Positions 45,526-56,240 of a DNA stretch of 64,000 nt are shown here, in pieces; the first letter of the stretch is position 1, and the number at the start of each line of letters is the position of its first letter. The notes beneath the pieces were generated by a model. The model ran no database searches. It was not told where the DNA came from and saw nothing but the letters and a program-made list of their open reading frames with translations. A program made the position numbers and the translations under genes. This stretch comes from Serratia grimesii NBRC 13537 (GTDB taxonomy: Bacteria; Pseudomonadota; Gammaproteobacteria; Enterobacterales; Enterobacteriaceae): positions 62,001 to 126,000 of the forward strand of contig NZ_BCTT01000005.1 of assembly GCF_001590905.1 (NCBI RefSeq), read 5' to 3'.

Positions 45526-47274
45526 ATGAGCAATAGCGAGGGTTTAAATTTAATCAGTCGATGCAAGGATATTGCAACACTTAGAACAATAAATCCAACG
45601 GAGAACTTACAGCTTATTGATGTTGCTGAATACACTATTGGAGGGAAAGTTGGGGGTGGTTATTTCGTTTATGATATTACAGACACCAATAGTATAGATG
45701 ATGGTGGTAGCGTGATTGTGGCTACCGGAGGTGCTCGTTGGAAGAGACGTACTGAGCAACTATTACCAGTTCATTTCGGTGCTGTGCCAGGAAATAGTGT
45801 TGATGCAACCGAGGCTTTGCGCCGCTATATATCTGCGTCAGAAAACCGAACTGTAGATTTCCGAGGAAGTTATTGGACGATATCAGGGACGCTTGATTTG
45901 ATGAAGGTTTCTGGGGTTATTGCTGATAATTCCTGCATATTCAAAGTAAATCCTAAGGAGTTTAACGGTGAGTGGGTAATAACAATTGGAGATCCAACAT
46001 TAAAATATAATCAAGGCCGTGCTAATCGTGTTGTAATTATTGGTAGTTTAATCGTCGATTCTACAAGTCGCGATGTTCCATTAAATGGAGTGTATTTAAA
46101 GGGGCAGTGGTTTAATATAGGGCATATTCGTGTTAATAATTTTAATGGTATTGGTATAAAACAGGAGGCTGTATGGGATTCAACAATTGATAGAATGTCT
46201 ATTGAACTATGTGGCAACTCAACTTCATTTGCATATTCTCAAGAGGGTGGAGGCGATACTCATAACACGACACATATAAAATCATTGCAAGTAGAACAGT
46301 CATATAATAAAGCAATTAAAATGACCGGTGCTAGAGATGTTATAAATAATGTCCATTGTGAAAGGACATATATTACAACGCTAGATGATGGTTCAAAAAC
46401 TACGTCAGGGCTTACATACATAACATGCTATTTTGGTCTTGGTAATTCAATAATAAACCAAGGGATCATTGATGCATATGCAGGACTGAAGGCACCAGAT
46501 GGAACCCCTTGTTTGACTGCAAGTACATCCATAGTCTTGGCAATGGATTTCTCTACAATGAATAATATTTCAGCGGCCGAGTCTGTTGTTTCTTGTGGCT
46601 TTGGACGCCAATCAGAATATAATGGTTTTACTGTCAAGGATATTTATATAGCAGAGCCGGCTGAAAAAATAACGTTACGTTCACCGAGAATTACTGGAAC
46701 TGTTTATTTGGGTTCGGAAGTTATTGTAGAGAATGGGGTTATAAACAAGTTAACACCAAGAAATAATGCGTATAATATTATTGTAAGTGGTGGTTCGATA
46801 GTTACGCTAGATTACACACAAAACATTAGAGGGATGATAACATTTAATAATGTGACAATTTCAGAAGATATCTTGGATTTACGAGCTCCGGCAGGCTCTG
46901 GTTCTGGAACCTCTATCGGTGCACTGTACTCTCCAACTATATTTAATAATTGCAACCTAAATAAAGTGATTGGTTATTTCGGCTCAAGGGCTATTTTCAA
47001 TGGTGGTCGTATTGCAACTGTTGCATTGGCATCTCAGTCTGCTTTTGAATTTTATAATGTTAAGGTTAATACTTTCGGCTACTCAGGTAACCGAGCATTT
47101 ATAACTCGAGGTGTGCAAGCTGATACGGTGATAGCTTGGTCGGCACCAACTCACTATATTTGGCCTGTCGGTACGATAACTGAGCGTGTGGGGGGGGCTG
47201 CAAGTGGAGTAGGAATTATATATGTAAACCGTGGCAGTTTGGCTCAAGATTGGATGGCAATAGTATCAGTTTAA
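45526..47274 (+). CDS. Phage tailspike-like beta-helix protein
   Basis: A 582-aa protein without signal peptide or membrane segment. Residues about 15-75, including LIDVAEYTIGGKVGGGYFVY and a GARWKR close, match the N-terminal module common in phage tailspikes (AEY/GLGGGYF ... DDGG ... RW). From about 85 on, short repeating strands (VRVNNFNGIGI, NIIVSGGSIVTLDY, TIFNNCNLNKVIG) look like a right-handed beta-helix, as in polysaccharide depolymerases. The C terminus, ending IVSV, resembles tail-fibre tips. No structural phage genes surround it. Codon use is AT-biased unlike queA and tgt, pointing to transfer. A capsule/O-antigen-degrading activity is possible; a catalytic residue cannot be picked. 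Start ATG 45526 follows TAAGGG. Confidence 0.7.
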   Translation: MSNSEGLNLISRCKDIATLRTINPTENLQLIDVAEYTIGGKVGGGYFVYDITDTNSIDDGGSVIVATGGARWKRRTEQLLPVHFGAVPGNSVDATEALRRYISASENRTVDFRGSYWTISGTLDLMKVSGVIADNSCIFKVNPKEFNGEWVITIGDPTLKYNQGRANRVVIIGSLIVDSTSRDVPLNGVYLKGQWFNIGHIRVNNFNGIGIKQEAVWDSTIDRMSIELCGNSTSFAYSQEGGGDTHNTTHIKSLQVEQSYNKAIKMTGARDVINNVHCERTYITTLDDGSKTTSGLTYITCYFGLGNSIINQGIIDAYAGLKAPDGTPCLTASTSIVLAMDFSTMNNISAAESVVSCGFGRQSEYNGFTVKDIYIAEPAEKITLRSPRITGTVYLGSEVIVENGVINKLTPRNNAYNIIVSGGSIVTLDYTQNIRGMITFNNVTISEDILDLRAPAGSGSGTSIGALYSPTIFNNCNLNKVIGYFGSRAIFNGGRIATVALASQSAFEFYNVKVNTFGYSGNRAFITRGVQADTVIAWSAPTHYIWPVGTITERVGGAASGVGIIYVNRGSLAQDWMAIVSV

Positions 47275-47461
47275 TTAGTAGGTAAATGTGTACGTAGATA
47301 TTTCTCTTTGCATCTAGAGAGAATGTAAATGTGTGAAGAATTTCTTCAAATTATCACGAAGTAGCATAATTAGTTGGTGATAGGTTGGACTAGAACTAGG
47401 CCAGAAAATTAACATAAATCCACAAAGACTGGCCGGTATACGTATATGGGTACTGGTTGGC

Positions 47462-48666
<1,205 letters not shown>

Positions 48667-48699
48667 ATTAATAATTGATAACTTAATGAGGGAATTTCA

Positions 48700-49032
48700 A
48701 TGAGCTTTTTCATTTCTGACGCCGTCGCATCCGCAGGAGCTCCGTCTCAGGGAAGCCCGTACTCTCTGATCATTATGCTGGTGGTTTTTGGTCTGATTTT
48801 CTATTTCATGATCCTGCGTCCACAGCAGAAACGCGCTAAAGAGCACAAAAAACTGATGGATTCGATCGGTAAAGGTGATGAAGTGCTGACCACGGGTGGC
48901 CTGATTGGCCGCGTAACCAAAGTGGCTGACACCGGCATCATCGCCATTGCGCTGAACGACACCACGGAAGTGATGATCAAGCGTGACTTCGTGGCGGCCG
49001 TTCTGCCGAAAGGTACCATGAAGGCCCTGTAA
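48700..49032 (+). CDS. yajC: Sec translocon accessory subunit YajC
   Basis: A 110-aa single-span membrane protein, the E. coli length. It has a short periplasmic N terminus, one helix ([20 protein letters not shown]) and a basic cytoplasmic tail ([20 protein letters not shown]). It associates with SecDF and the SecYEG holotranslocon. It lies 33 bases after tgt and 25 before secD in the conserved operon. Confidence 0.97.
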   Translation: MSFFISDAVASAGAPSQGSPYSLIIMLVVFGLIFYFMILRPQQKRAKEHKKLMDSIGKGDEVLTTGGLIGRVTKVADTGIIAIALNDTTEVMIKRDFVAAVLPKGTMKAL

Positions 49033-49057
49033 TTTTGTTTTCCCTAAGGGAATTGCC

Positions 49058-50905
49058 GTGCTAAACCGTTATCCTTTGTGGAAGTATCTGATGTTGATCG
49101 TGGTGATCATCGTCGGTCTGCTTTATGCGCTTCCCAACCTCTATGGTGAGGATCCGGCTGTACAAATCACTGGCGCGCGCGGTGTCGCCGCCAGTGAAAC
49201 TACGCTGGACCAAGTCCGTACCGTATTAGAAAAAGACAAGATCGCGAGCAAGTCGATTGCGCTGGAAAATGGCGCAATCCTGGCTCGCTTTAGCAATCCT
49301 GATATTCAGCTGCGCGCCCGTGAAGCCTTGATGGCGGAGTTGGGTGACAAGTTTGTTGTTGCGCTGAACCTGGCTCCGGCTACGCCAGCCTGGTTGGCCA
49401 TGCTGGGTGCAGAGCCGATGAAACTCGGTCTGGACCTGCGCGGTGGTGTGCACTTCCTGATGGAAGTGGACATGGACACTGCGCTGAGCAAGTTGCAGGA
49501 ACAGACAATGGATACCCTGCGCAGCGAGCTGCGTGAAAAGGGCATTCCTTATGCGTCTATCCGCAAGCTGGACAACAATGGCGTGGAAGTGCGTTTCCGT
49601 GACGATGCTACCCGCGATCAGGCTATCAGCTACCTTAGCCCGCGTCAGCGCGATATGGTGTTCTCTGCCAACGGCACCAACACCCTGAAAGCCAGCTTGA
49701 CGGATGCCCGTCTGAGCGAAGCTCGCGAATATGCGGTGCAACAAAACATCACTATCTTGCGTAACCGCGTTAACCAGCTCGGCGTTGCCGAACCGCTGGT
49801 ACAACGTCAGGGCTCTGACCGTATTGTGGTCGAGCTGCCGGGTATTCAGGATACTGCGCGCGCCAAAGAGATTCTGGGCGCTACCGCGACGCTGGAGTTC
49901 CGTCTGGTTAACACCAATGCGGATGCCACAGCGGCAGCCAACGGCCGTGTGCCGGGTGACTCAGAAGTAAAAGACACGCGTGAAGGCCAGCCAGTTGTGC
50001 TGTACAAGCGTGTGATCCTGACCGGTGACCACATCACTGACTCGACTTCCAGCACTGACGAATACAACCAGCCGCAGGTTAATATCTCTCTGGATAGCGC
50101 CGGCGGTACGGCCATGTCTAACTTCACCAAGGACAATATCGGTAAACCGATGGCGACCCTGTTTGTGGAGTACAAGGACAGCGGCAAAAAAGACGCCAAC
50201 GGCCGCGCAATTCTGGTGAAACAGGAAGAAGTGATCAACGTGGCTAACATTCAGTCGCGTCTGGGCAACAGCTTCCGTATTACCGGCATTGGCAACCCGA
50301 ACGAAGCACGCCAGCTTTCGCTGCTGCTGCGCGCCGGTGCGCTGATTGCGCCTATCCAGATCGTGGAAGAGCGTACTATCGGTCCAACCCTGGGACAGCA
50401 GAACATCACCCAAGGTTTGGAAGCCTGCTTGTGGGGCCTGGTGGCATCCATCGTATTTATGGTGGTTTGGTACCGTAAGTTCGGCATGATCGCAACCACG
50501 GCGCTGGTCGCCAACTTAGTGCTGATTGTCGGTGTGATGTCCCTGTTACCAGGGGCGACGCTGACCATGCCGGGTATTGCCGGTATCGTGCTAACGCTAG
50601 CGGTAGCGGTCGATGCCAACGTACTGATTAACGAACGTATCAAGGAAGAGCTGAAGAACGGACGTTCCGTTCAACAGGCGATCCATGAAGGCTATAAAGG
50701 CGCGTTCTCCAGTATCGTTGACGCCAACATCACTACCCTGATTACCGCGATCATTCTGTACGCAGTGGGCACCGGTTCAATCAAGGGCTTTGCGATTACC
50801 ACCGCAATCGGTGTGGCGACGTCCATGTTCACCGCAATTGTCGGTACCCGTGCCATCGTCAACCTGCTTTACGGCGGCAAACGCATTAACAAGCTGTCTA
50901 TCTGA
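49058..50905 (+). CDS. secD: Protein translocase subunit SecD
   Basis: A 615-aa RND-superfamily membrane protein starting at GTG, as in E. coli. After TM1 ([20 protein letters not shown]) comes a large periplasmic P1 domain (about 35-445) with [17 protein letters not shown], then five helices ending [15 protein letters not shown]. It uses proton motive force with SecF to pull preproteins out of SecYEG on the periplasmic side. It ends 10 bases before the secF GTG. Confidence 0.98.
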   Translation: MLNRYPLWKYLMLIVVIIVGLLYALPNLYGEDPAVQITGARGVAASETTLDQVRTVLEKDKIASKSIALENGAILARFSNPDIQLRAREALMAELGDKFVVALNLAPATPAWLAMLGAEPMKLGLDLRGGVHFLMEVDMDTALSKLQEQTMDTLRSELREKGIPYASIRKLDNNGVEVRFRDDATRDQAISYLSPRQRDMVFSANGTNTLKASLTDARLSEAREYAVQQNITILRNRVNQLGVAEPLVQRQGSDRIVVELPGIQDTARAKEILGATATLEFRLVNTNADATAAANGRVPGDSEVKDTREGQPVVLYKRVILTGDHITDSTSSTDEYNQPQVNISLDSAGGTAMSNFTKDNIGKPMATLFVEYKDSGKKDANGRAILVKQEEVINVANIQSRLGNSFRITGIGNPNEARQLSLLLRAGALIAPIQIVEERTIGPTLGQQNITQGLEACLWGLVASIVFMVVWYRKFGMIATTALVANLVLIVGVMSLLPGATLTMPGIAGIVLTLAVAVDANVLINERIKEELKNGRSVQQAIHEGYKGAFSSIVDANITTLITAIILYAVGTGSIKGFAITTAIGVATSMFTAIVGTRAIVNLLYGGKRINKLSI

Positions 50906-50915
50906 GGAGTGCGTT

Positions 50916-51884
50916 GTGGCACAGGATTATACTGTTGAACAACTCAACTACGGCCGTAAAGTCTATGACTTTATGCGCTGGGATTACGTGGCCTTCGGCA
51001 TCTCGCTGGTGCTGCTGATCGCGTCAATCGCCATTATGTCGGTGCGTGGTTTTAACTGGGGTCTGGACTTCACTGGCGGTACCGTCATTGAAATCAGCCT
51101 GGAAAAACCTGCCAACCTCGATCTGATGCGCGATACGCTGGAAAAAGCCGGGTTCCAGGACCCGGTTATTCAGAACTTTGGCAGCAGCCGTGACGTGATG
51201 GTGCGTATGCCACCAGCGACCGGCACTGCAGGCCAAGAACTGGGTAACAAAGTGATCGGCGTGATTAACGACTCAGTCGATAAAAATGCCACCGTGAAGC
51301 GAATTGAGTTCGTTGGCCCAAGTGTGGGCACCGAATTGGCGCAAAACGGCGGTATGGCACTGCTGGTCGCATTGATCTGTATTTTGATTTACGTGGGTTT
51401 CCGCTTTGAATGGCGCTTGGCGCTGGGGGCGGTTATCGCGTTGGCGCACGACGTGATCATTACCATGGGTGTGTTGTCGTTGTTCCGTATCGAGATTGAC
51501 CTAACCATTGTCGCTTCATTGATGTCGGTTATCGGTTACTCGTTGAACGATAGCATCGTGGTTTCTGACCGTATTCGTGAGAACTTCCGCAAGATCCGCC
51601 GCGGAACGCCTTACGAAATTATGAACGTGTCGCTGACCCAGACGCTAAGCCGTACGTTGATGACATCCGGTACGACCTTGATGGTTGTTCTGATGTTGTA
51701 CATCTTCGGTGGTGCGATGCTGCATGGCTTCTCTCTGGCGATGCTGATTGGTGTGTCTATCGGTACCGTATCCTCTATCTACGTTGCGTCTGCGCTGGCG
51801 TTGAAACTGGGTATGAAACGCGAACACATGCTACAGCAGAAAGTGGAAAAAGAAGGCGCAGATCAGCCTTCGATTATGCCGTGA
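50916..51884 (+). CDS. secF: Protein translocase subunit SecF
   Basis: A 322-aa partner of SecD with six membrane helices. It begins at a GTG with GAGGAG upstream ([20 protein letters not shown]), has the [20 protein letters not shown] periplasmic entry motif and the conserved [19 protein letters not shown] segment in the channel helix region. An overlapping frame from 50790 inside secD is rejected. A strong terminator follows. Confidence 0.98.
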   Translation: MAQDYTVEQLNYGRKVYDFMRWDYVAFGISLVLLIASIAIMSVRGFNWGLDFTGGTVIEISLEKPANLDLMRDTLEKAGFQDPVIQNFGSSRDVMVRMPPATGTAGQELGNKVIGVINDSVDKNATVKRIEFVGPSVGTELAQNGGMALLVALICILIYVGFRFEWRLALGAVIALAHDVIITMGVLSLFRIEIDLTIVASLMSVIGYSLNDSIVVSDRIRENFRKIRRGTPYEIMNVSLTQTLSRTLMTSGTTLMVVLMLYIFGGAMLHGFSLAMLIGVSIGTVSSIYVASALALKLGMKREHMLQQKVEKEGADQPSIMP

Positions 51885-51906
51885 TTTGCCCGTGAGTTGA
51901 AAATAC

Positions 51907-51941
51907 AATGCCGGTCGGTTTATTCCGACCGGCATTTTTTT
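51907..51941. terminator. Terminator after secF
   Basis: AATGCCGGTCGG (51907-51918), loop TTTATT, CCGACCGGCATT (51925-51936) and a T run. It separates the secDF operon from the convergent ttrR. Confidence 0.93.
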
Positions 51942-51965
51942 GCTTATAGATCGTGACTTTTTGGT

Positions 51966-52565
51966 CTACGAGCGTTCAATCGACGTCAGTTGGTTGAGTG
52001 AGTTCACCAGTTCTGCAAGACTGGTCGCCTGCATTTTTTCCATCACTTTAGCCCGATGAACTTCTACAGTACGAACCGCGATAAAGTGCCGATCGGCGAT
52101 CAGTTTATTTGTCATCCCTGCAGCTACCGCACGGGCGATCTCGCGCTCGCGCGGCGTCAGTGCGCTGAAACGCTGTTGCAGTTGGTGGCGTTCAACTTGG
52201 CGTTGAGAATGCGCTAATCCGCGTTCGAGTGCTTCAATCAGCGGAGCGGCGGCAATCGGTTTTTGCAAAAAATCCAGTGCTCCCAATTTCATTTCCGCTA
52301 CCGCCATAGAAATATCCCCGTGACCGGTGACAATCACTACCGCCAGCGTACTTTCCTGCCGACGCAGTTGCTGATGAACTTGCTGTCCGTCCAATCCAGG
52401 CATACGGATATCCAGCATGACTACGCCACATTGATAAAGATCGACCTTGTCGACAAAGCGTTGGCTGTCATGCCAGATTTGTACCCGATAATTCAGCCCT
52501 TCGAGTAAAAAGCGGCAGGCATCGGTAACGGCAAAATCGTCATCGACCAGGTGTATCAGCGCCAT
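51966..52565 (-). CDS. ttrR: Tetrathionate response regulator TtrR
   Basis: A 199-aa FixJ/NarL-type regulator. The receiver has acidic residues near Asp8-Asp10 and phospho-acceptor Asp52 in VVMLDIRMPGLDG. A LuxR-type helix-turn-helix at about 135-195 shows LTPREREIARAVAAGMTNKL and RTVEVHRAKVMEKMQA. It activates ttrBCA when TtrS senses tetrathionate. The ATG at 52565 lies within the last codons of ttrS (26-base overlap), so translation is coupled; the longer frame to 52637 has no conserved N terminus. Confidence 0.93.
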   Translation of the reverse strand: MALIHLVDDDFAVTDACRFLLEGLNYRVQIWHDSQRFVDKVDLYQCGVVMLDIRMPGLDGQQVHQQLRRQESTLAVVIVTGHGDISMAVAEMKLGALDFLQKPIAAAPLIEALERGLAHSQRQVERHQLQQRFSALTPREREIARAVAAGMTNKLIADRHFIAVRTVEVHRAKVMEKMQATSLAELVNSLNQLTSIERS

Positions 52566-54297
52566 GGCGAGTTTCCTTTTGAATAACAGGGAAGTGCAGG
52601 GTAACGCGTAGCCCTTGCCGTTGAGCAGGGGCAGCATAATTTTCCAGTGTCAGATCGCCACCCTGGCTCTTTAGCAGTTTCTGGCAGATCACCAGCCCTA
52701 ACCCGAGTCCCTCCTGTTTGGTACTGCGAAAGGGCACGAAGGGTAATGCCAGTTGTTCAGCGCTCAGGCCACCGCCATCATCCTCTATGAGTAACCGTTG
52801 TTGATGTTCGTCGGTTTCCTGCCGCAAGGTAATGTGTTGGGCACCGGCTTGCAGGCTATTACTCAATATATTGGTGAGCACTTGCTCCAATAACGTTGCC
52901 TGGCTGTACAACTGGCTTTGGGGCGGGATTGCAAGAGTTAAGCGACACTGTGGGTATTGTTGTTCGATCTGCATCAATTTTATAAGGTGTTCCACCAGTG
53001 GGCGTAGCAGGAGTGGCTGCGCGCTTTCATGTTGTGGGGTTTTACTTGCCCAGCGACGCAAATTGACAATGCTTTCCGCGCCACGTTGCGCCTGCTGGCC
53101 AATCTGTTCGAGTATCGGCAACAGTTCGTGCTGGCTATCGCTGCGCTCAAGACGAATACGGCATCCCTCCGCATAATGACGGATTGCGGCCAGAGGTTGG
53201 TTCAGCTCATGAGCAAAGCCTGAGGCCATCTCGCCCAGAGTGCTGAGTCTTTGCGCTTGAGCCAAGGCCGTTTCTCTGGCACGTAACGTCTGATGCATCT
53301 GTTCGATCTGACGTCCACGTCGGTGTACCAAATGCCCAATCCACAGATGGTTGGCTCCGAGCAACACCATCGCGCCGATAATGGCGCTGAGCAACAGCAA
53401 GTGCTGTTGTGCCCAAAGAGATATGTCCTGCCAGAGTGAACGTTGTGTTGGGTGAAGATTCAGGTCATGCAGCAGCTGATTGACCTGGCGGGAGGAGGCT
53501 GGGGCACCCCAAACAGGCAAACCGGGTATTTCCATTTGCAGTAACTGGCGGGCCAACTCATCGGCCAGTCGATCAGGCACATGGTTTAAGGCCGCAAATG
53601 ACCAATTAGGGTAAAGCTCCGTGCTGGTCAGGCAGTGCTGGTCGCTGTGTTTTTCCAGCAGGGCGCGATAGTCACTGGCTTGTAGCAGTCCTTCCGTTTG
53701 CATTTTTTCCAGCAGACAAACCGGCACAATCACGGCGTCCAGTGCGCGATCGCGCAACTGATAAAGCAAGGCATCTGCCGGGTAACCGCTGAAGTGCAGT
53801 GTCAGATCTTTTTCTGGGCGCAGACCCGCGCCAAGGAGTTCTTTATACCCCAACAGGTAACCGCCAAATGCGTCAGCGGCGACTGCCCCAACTTTTTGAC
53901 CGACGAGCTGGCTGGCGGTGGTGATAGGGCTATCGTGTCTCACCAATATGACACTGCCGACCACATTGTTTGATGCCTGTTGCGACTGTTGGGAAGAACG
54001 CAGTGAAACCAGCCAGCGCAATGGGTAGCGGTTATCCAACTGGACGTATTGTGCCGGGTTGGTGAGCAAAAAGTCGACGCGTTCACTGCGGACTGCGTCA
54101 CCCATACCTGACAGGTTCACCGGCGACAATTGGAAGTGATCGTCGGGAAACTGACGATTGAGATGGTCGACCAAGGGTTGCCACTGGGCCAGTGCATGAG
54201 CATCGCCGCGCAGCGCGAGCACCGCGATAGTCCATTGTCCCGCCCAGGCAGTGTTTAACCAACTGCTCAACAACAGGAATAGCACTGCTCTTTTCAC
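52540..54297 (-). CDS. ttrS: Tetrathionate sensor kinase TtrS
   Basis: A 585-aa sensor kinase. A signal peptide/TM (about 1-19, LFLLLSSWLNTAWA) is followed by a periplasmic PhnD-type binding domain (about 20-290) that recognises tetrathionate. A membrane helix lies at about 299-320, and HisKA carries His363 in GFAHELNQPLAAI. The ATPase domain shows LLIEDDGGGLS and GLGLGLVICQKLL. The layout matches Salmonella TtrS. It is divergent from ttrBCA, 153 bases away, with FNR-like sites between. Confidence 0.93.
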   Translation of the reverse strand: MKRAVLFLLLSSWLNTAWAGQWTIAVLALRGDAHALAQWQPLVDHLNRQFPDDHFQLSPVNLSGMGDAVRSERVDFLLTNPAQYVQLDNRYPLRWLVSLRSSQQSQQASNNVVGSVILVRHDSPITTASQLVGQKVGAVAADAFGGYLLGYKELLGAGLRPEKDLTLHFSGYPADALLYQLRDRALDAVIVPVCLLEKMQTEGLLQASDYRALLEKHSDQHCLTSTELYPNWSFAALNHVPDRLADELARQLLQMEIPGLPVWGAPASSRQVNQLLHDLNLHPTQRSLWQDISLWAQQHLLLLSAIIGAMVLLGANHLWIGHLVHRRGRQIEQMHQTLRARETALAQAQRLSTLGEMASGFAHELNQPLAAIRHYAEGCRIRLERSDSQHELLPILEQIGQQAQRGAESIVNLRRWASKTPQHESAQPLLLRPLVEHLIKLMQIEQQYPQCRLTLAIPPQSQLYSQATLLEQVLTNILSNSLQAGAQHITLRQETDEHQQRLLIEDDGGGLSAEQLALPFVPFRSTKQEGLGLGLVICQKLLKSQGGDLTLENYAAPAQRQGLRVTLHFPVIQKETRHGADTPGR

Positions 54298-54312
54298 ATC
54301 ATCTCCGCTTTT

Positions 54313-54326
54313 ATGATCCGTATCAC
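54313..54326. promoter_or_regulatory. Candidate FNR site 1 (ttrS-ttrB)
   Basis: ATGAT-CCGT-ATCAC matches the FNR consensus TTGAT-N4-ATCAA at 8 of 10 positions with the TGAT/ATCA core intact. It is 16 bases from the ttrS start and about 138 bases before ttrB. FNR control of ttr is known in Salmonella; here it is inferred. Confidence 0.4.
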
Positions 54327-54335
54327 CGGGTTGAA

Positions 54336-54349
54336 TTGTCCTGGATCAA
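54336..54349. promoter_or_regulatory. Candidate FNR site 2 (ttrS-ttrB)
   Basis: TTGTC-CTGG-ATCAA matches the FNR consensus at 8 of 10 positions, with one perfect half-site. If the -10 is TAAACC/CAATAT at about 54369-54381, this site would lie close to -41, the class II activation position for ttrBCA. Confidence 0.35.
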
Positions 54350-54450
54350 GCCGACGCCGGGAATGTGGTAAACCACAATATTGGCGATCGGTTACCGTTT
54401 TTACACTCCGTTGTATCAGTTCCCCGGCGAATACTTATTGGGAGAAATCA

Positions 54451-55185
54451 ATGGACAGTGGGAAACGGCAATTTTTACAACGACTCGGTGCGCTGACCGC
54501 CGGTGCCGCGCTGGTGCCATTGGCGCAATCAGGGTGGCAGTTGCAGCCGGCTCGGCGGGAGGGTGACAGTAAAAGGCGCATGGCAATGTTGATTGATCTG
54601 CGCCGCTGCATCGGTTGCCAGGCATGTACAGTCAGTTGCGCAGTAGAGAACCGGCTACCGCAGGGGCAATTCCGCACCAGTGTACAGCAATATCAGGTCA
54701 CCCTGGAGGGCCAGGATTCGACAACCAACGTGTTGTTACCGCGGTTGTGCAACCATTGTGATAATCCGCCTTGCGTGCCGGTTTGTCCGGTACAGGCAAC
54801 TTTCCAGCGTCAGGATGGCATCGTGGTGATCGATAACACCCGCTGCGTCGGTTGTGCCTACTGCGTACAGGCCTGCCCTTATGAGGCTCGGTTTATCAAT
54901 CACGAGACCCAGACTGCCGACAAGTGTACTTTCTGCGTGCATCGGCTTGATGCCGGCCTGCTGCCCGCTTGCGTTGAATCTTGCGTAGGCGGCGCGCGGA
55001 TGATCGGTGATCTTAACGATCGGCAAGGTGCACTAAGACGTGCTCTGGATGAACATCAGGCGCAGCTTAAGGTACTGAAACCGGAACAAGGGACCCATCC
55101 TCAGGTGTTCTATCTGGGGCTTGATGAGGCATTTGTCAGTCACGTTCGGGGACAACCGGCGCTGTGGCAGGAGGTGCATTCATGA
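54451..55185 (+). CDS. ttrB: Tetrathionate reductase iron-sulfur subunit TtrB
   Basis: A 244-aa periplasmic ferredoxin-like subunit carrying four [4Fe-4S] clusters. CIGCQACTVSC (Cys53, 56, 59, 63), CNHCDNPPCVPVCP, CVGCAYCVQACP and CTFCVHRLD...PACVESC give sixteen cysteines. It passes electrons from TtrC to TtrA. The Tat signal peptide has the variant GKRQFLQRLG, with Lys-Arg in place of the usual Arg-Arg, as described for Salmonella TtrB. The ATG at 54451, after GGGAGAAA, is chosen over an upstream frame start at 54313. It ends in ATGA overlap with ttrC. Confidence 0.95.
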   Translation: MDSGKRQFLQRLGALTAGAALVPLAQSGWQLQPARREGDSKRRMAMLIDLRRCIGCQACTVSCAVENRLPQGQFRTSVQQYQVTLEGQDSTTNVLLPRLCNHCDNPPCVPVCPVQATFQRQDGIVVIDNTRCVGCAYCVQACPYEARFINHETQTADKCTFCVHRLDAGLLPACVESCVGGARMIGDLNDRQGALRRALDEHQAQLKVLKPEQGTHPQVFYLGLDEAFVSHVRGQPALWQEVHS

Positions 55186-56240
55186 TCCGCGAAATTATGG
55201 CTCGTCCACAGGAAATCGCCTGGTTACCCTGGGCGGTACAGTACTTTTTCTTTATTGGCATGGCATGCGGCAGCATCATTATTGCCGTCTGGTTGCGCTG
55301 GCGCGAGCCAAATAAGACGTCACGTCTGGAACTGGCTGCTGTGTCGTTGGCAGTGGTAAGCGGTACCGTCGCACCGCTGGCTTTGAGTGCAGACTTGCAT
55401 CAACCCGCGCGTATTTGGCATTTCTACGCGTACTTCACCCCATGGTCATGGATGTCTCTCGGCTCGCTGTTTTTACCGCTGTTTACCCTATTAGTGGTCA
55501 GCTATTTCGTCTTGTTGCTGCGTAATCAGTTAAGACCGAAAACCTTGCCGTTTTGGGCGCGTTGGTTGATGTTCCGACCGGCATGGCGTGAGGAAACGTG
55601 GCTACGCTGGGTGGCGTTGGCCACCTTAGTGTCGGCGGCTAGCATCTTGCTCTATACCGGACGTGAAGTTTCTATTCTGCGGTCGCAGCCGCTGTGGTTC
55701 AGCCTTTGGCTGCCTTGGTTGTTGTTGATGACGGCCATGCAGGCCGTTTCGCCACTGCTGGCCTATTGGCTGCGTCAGGATGTTCAATGGCAACCACGTC
55801 TGGCACGTTATCAGGCCGTCACGCTTGTGCTGTTGTGTCTTTCTTGCCTTGGCTGGTGGGTGGATGGCAGCGCGTCTTCTTCTGCGTTACACCAGTTGTC
55901 GACTCAGGGCATGGTCTGGTGGATGGCTGGTATCGCTTTTGTCGCAATGACGTTATTGCTGTTGGTGTTGGCAGGGCGAATGTCCAACCAGCGGCTAAGT
56001 GCCAATGGGCTGCTGGGACAGTGCGTTGTGGCATTGTTGCTCTGCTGGGGTGTGCGTTGGATGTTGCTGATGCAAACCCAAACGCTGCCCAAATTCAATG
56101 TCGTGGCCAATCCCTATGTGTTGCCGCTTGGTAGCGAAGGGTTGCTGGCGATTCTGGGTACCCTGGGGTTGTGGATAGCGTTAATCATTGGAATTCGTGA
56201 ATTGCAGCACCGGCTGATGGAGAAAAAACACTATGGCTAA
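55182..56240 (+). CDS. ttrC: Tetrathionate reductase membrane subunit TtrC
   Basis: A 352-aa NrfD/PsrC-family membrane protein with eight or nine helices (e.g. YFFFIGMACGSIIIAVWLRW, LWFSLWLPWLLLMTAMQAV). It oxidises menaquinol and delivers electrons to TtrB. The ATG at 55182 overlaps the ttrB stop by four bases (ATGA); a start at 55164 inside ttrB is less likely. It overlaps ttrA by 8 bases, so the three subunits are translated together. Confidence 0.94.
   Translation: MIREIMARPQEIAWLPWAVQYFFFIGMACGSIIIAVWLRWREPNKTSRLELAAVSLAVVSGTVAPLALSADLHQPARIWHFYAYFTPWSWMSLGSLFLPLFTLLVVSYFVLLLRNQLRPKTLPFWARWLMFRPAWREETWLRWVALATLVSAASILLYTGREVSILRSQPLWFSLWLPWLLLMTAMQAVSPLLAYWLRQDVQWQPRLARYQAVTLVLLCLSCLGWWVDGSASSSALHQLSTQGMVWWMAGIAFVAMTLLLLVLAGRMSNQRLSANGLLGQCVVALLLCWGVRWMLLMQTQTLPKFNVVANPYVLPLGSEGLLAILGTLGLWIALIIGIRELQHRLMEKKHYG

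Noticed and set aside
45526-47274. Prophage carrying the tailspike-like gene
   Set aside because: No integrase, capsid, tail, lysis or att-like repeat is visible in the flanking sequence; only the single gene is supported.
50790-50915. Longer N terminus for SecF starting inside secD
   Set aside because: The sequence before 50916 is out-of-frame secD coding DNA; the GTG at 50916 has a strong ribosome-binding site and the conserved start.
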